From NCBI GenBank assembly GCA_002333095.1, contig DDBK01000046.1, positions 1 to 15,564 of the forward strand: 15,564 bases of DNA. Direction: 5' to 3'. Shown here piece after piece: positions 14,696 to 15,564 of the stretch. The position numbers were made by a program, and so were the translations under genes. Source of the stretch: Cellvibrionales bacterium UBA2034 (GTDB lineage: Bacteria > Pseudomonadota > Gammaproteobacteria > Pseudomonadales > UBA7239). How positions within the stretch are numbered: the stretch's first letter is position 1; each line of letters opens with the position of its first letter. Under the pieces are notes generated by a model that was not told the DNA's origin, did not search any database, and saw nothing but the letters and a program-made list of their open reading frames with translations.

Positions 14696-15283
14696 TCAAT
14701 CAATATATTCAAACGCCTTGACGATGCGCTGTGCGCCACTGGTATTCTGCGCTACAGCTGCCGCACGGTCTGCTTCTGTCTGTGTCACCAACCCCATCAG
14801 GTAAATCACACCATTTTCGGTGATGACCTTGATACGCTGACCGTTCACGTCATTGTTGAAGGCGTACTTGGTTTTGACCTTGGTGGTCAGCCAGCTGTCA
14901 TGACTACGCGCACCAAATGAAATATTCGGCCCCACAGTCAAGGCATTCTGCACCTGTCTCACTTTCTGCACTTTGGCGGCCACAGCTGCAGCCTTGCTGC
15001 GCAATGCATCAGAAGGCACTTGCCCCACCAATAACACTACGCCGTTAAAACTCACCACCGTAAAGTGACCTTTGCGCATTTCCGGGCCTACTTTCTTGAT
15101 GTTGACCAGAGTGACATCTTCAATGCGGTCATCATCCAGCACGGTGCCTAAGGTGCGTGTACCAGGATTCTGGCGAATCGGGCCGTCGCTGGTGGCATCC
15201 ATCACAGGTGCACAAGCACCGAGCACAGTCACCACAAGAACCAACTTAAGAACTAATTTAATAAAAACAGCAAAAAACCGCAT
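14696..15283 (-). CDS. dolP: Outer-membrane lipoprotein with two BON domains (DolP/YraP-like)
   Basis: In E. coli, DolP is a septum-associated outer-membrane lipoprotein that supports envelope integrity and binds anionic phospholipids. The 195-residue product has a signal peptide rich in V and L that ends in the lipobox VLGAC, with lipidated C24 followed by AP, which suggests outer-membrane sorting. Two BON domains follow: about 45-115 (with VSFNGVVLLVGQVP) and about 123-190 (with VITENGVIYLMGLVT). The start is the ATG at 15283, eight bases after GGAGGA (15292-15297). An ATG six bases earlier (15289) overlaps the diaA stop as ATGA but is only two bases from that ribosome-binding site. The diaA-dolP order matches E. 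coli yraO-yraP. Confidence 0.94.
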   Translation of the reverse strand: MRFFAVFIKLVLKLVLVVTVLGACAPVMDATSDGPIRQNPGTRTLGTVLDDDRIEDVTLVNIKKVGPEMRKGHFTVVSFNGVVLLVGQVPSDALRSKAAAVAAKVQKVRQVQNALTVGPNISFGARSHDSWLTTKVKTKYAFNNDVNGQRIKVITENGVIYLMGLVTQTEADRAAAVAQNTSGAQRIVKAFEYID

Positions 15284-15285
15284 GA

Positions 15286-15564
15286 TCATGATCCTCCAAA
15301 CATCTGGTATTCAATCAATTCACAGAGCGCAAACGATAGCAGCAAATGATTTTCATAGATACGGAAACGCGATGCCAACGGCACACGGATCTCGATATCA
15401 CGCTCAGCCAATAACACCGGCAAATGACCTCCATCCTGCGCCGTGATGGCAATCACCACCATGTCCCGCTCGTGAGCAGCGGTCACCGCGTTGAGCAGAT
15501 TGGCCGGAATGCCGGTGCGCGTAAAAATGACCAGGCGATCACCTGGCTGGCCCAACGCGCGGAT
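15286..15564 (-). CDS. diaA: DnaA initiator-associating protein DiaA (SIS domain), C-terminal part
   Basis: Only the last 92 codons lie in the window; the gene continues past the right edge. In E. coli, DiaA is a tetrameric SIS-domain protein that binds DnaA and promotes timely initiation at oriC. The visible part aligns without gaps to the second half of DiaA: IRALGQPGDRLVIF, then ERDMVVIAITAQDGG, DIEIRVP, and the C-terminal helix ENHLLLSFALCELIE. Two departures stand out: the phosphosugar loop, STSGNS or STRGNS in relatives, is FTRTGIP here, and the usual RIQE is RIYE. Position just ahead of dolP supports diaA over the paralogue gmhA. Because the gene is partial, the start and N-terminal half cannot be judged. 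Confidence 0.9.
   Translation of the reverse strand: MRALGQPGDRLVIFTRTGIPANLLNAVTAAHERDMVVIAITAQDGGHLPVLLAERDIEIRVPLASRFRIYENHLLLSFALCELIEYQMFGGS
15292..15297 (-). promoter_or_regulatory. Ribosome-binding site that decides the dolP start
   Basis: GGAGGA on the minus strand, a near-perfect Shine-Dalgarno site inside the end of diaA. It is eight bases from the ATG at 15283 and two from the ATG at 15289, so the inner start is favoured. Two GATC sites (15284-15287 and 15290-15293) lie between it and the start. Confidence 0.7.

Overview
The window is a compact chromosomal stretch from a gammaproteobacterium, almost fully coding and of moderate GC. The evidence for that lineage is the ygfB-pepP-ubiH-ubiI run, zapA, the diaA-dolP pair, a DUF3094 gene, rapZ-ptsO, and the order tRNA-Gln, prs, rplY (CTC type), pth, ychF. 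I cannot name a genus. There is no phage, insertion sequence, CRISPR array, integron or toxin-antitoxin module. Nearly every gene belongs to a known family, so I see no clearly new multi-gene system; the points of interest are local.

Layout. (1) 1-3546, plus strand: the 3' part of tRNA-Gln(TTG), PRPP synthetase, ribosomal protein L25/CTC, peptidyl-tRNA hydrolase and the YchF ATPase, with a strong intrinsic terminator between rplY and pth. (2) 3679-5628, plus: acetyl-CoA synthetase, probably with its own promoter at the ychF stop. (3) 5632-7007, minus: a small DUF3094 membrane protein coupled by a GTGA overlap to a six-helix membrane diguanylate cyclase. (4) 7156-8297, plus: rapZ and ptsO, overlapping by ATGA, away from their usual rpoN-hpf-ptsN neighbours. 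(5) 13908-8308, minus: ygfB, pepP, ubiH and ubiI joined by three ATGA overlaps, then dprA after a 69-bp gap. (6) 14121-14669, plus: a leucine-zipper-like coiled-coil protein (TIGR02449-like) followed by zapA, divergent from ygfB, with a good sigma-70 promoter. (7) 15564-14696, minus: the 3' end of diaA and then the outer-membrane lipoprotein gene dolP.

The genes serve nucleotide precursor supply (prs), translation quality (rplY, pth, ychF), acetate activation (acs), c-di-GMP signalling, amino-sugar and nitrogen-PTS signalling (rapZ, ptsO), ubiquinone biosynthesis (ubiH, ubiI), DNA uptake or recombination (dprA), cell division (zapA and its coiled-coil neighbour), envelope integrity (dolP) and replication timing (diaA). 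Several blocks that have other neighbours in well-known genomes meet here, so the window looks like a mosaic of conserved synteny blocks.

The signals most worth a second look are a perfect 20-bp palindrome inside the coiled-coil gene just upstream of zapA, the coupled DUF3094-diguanylate cyclase pair, a RapZ lacking most of the RNA-binding basic residues known from E. coli, and a DiaA whose sugar-phosphate loop has degenerated.
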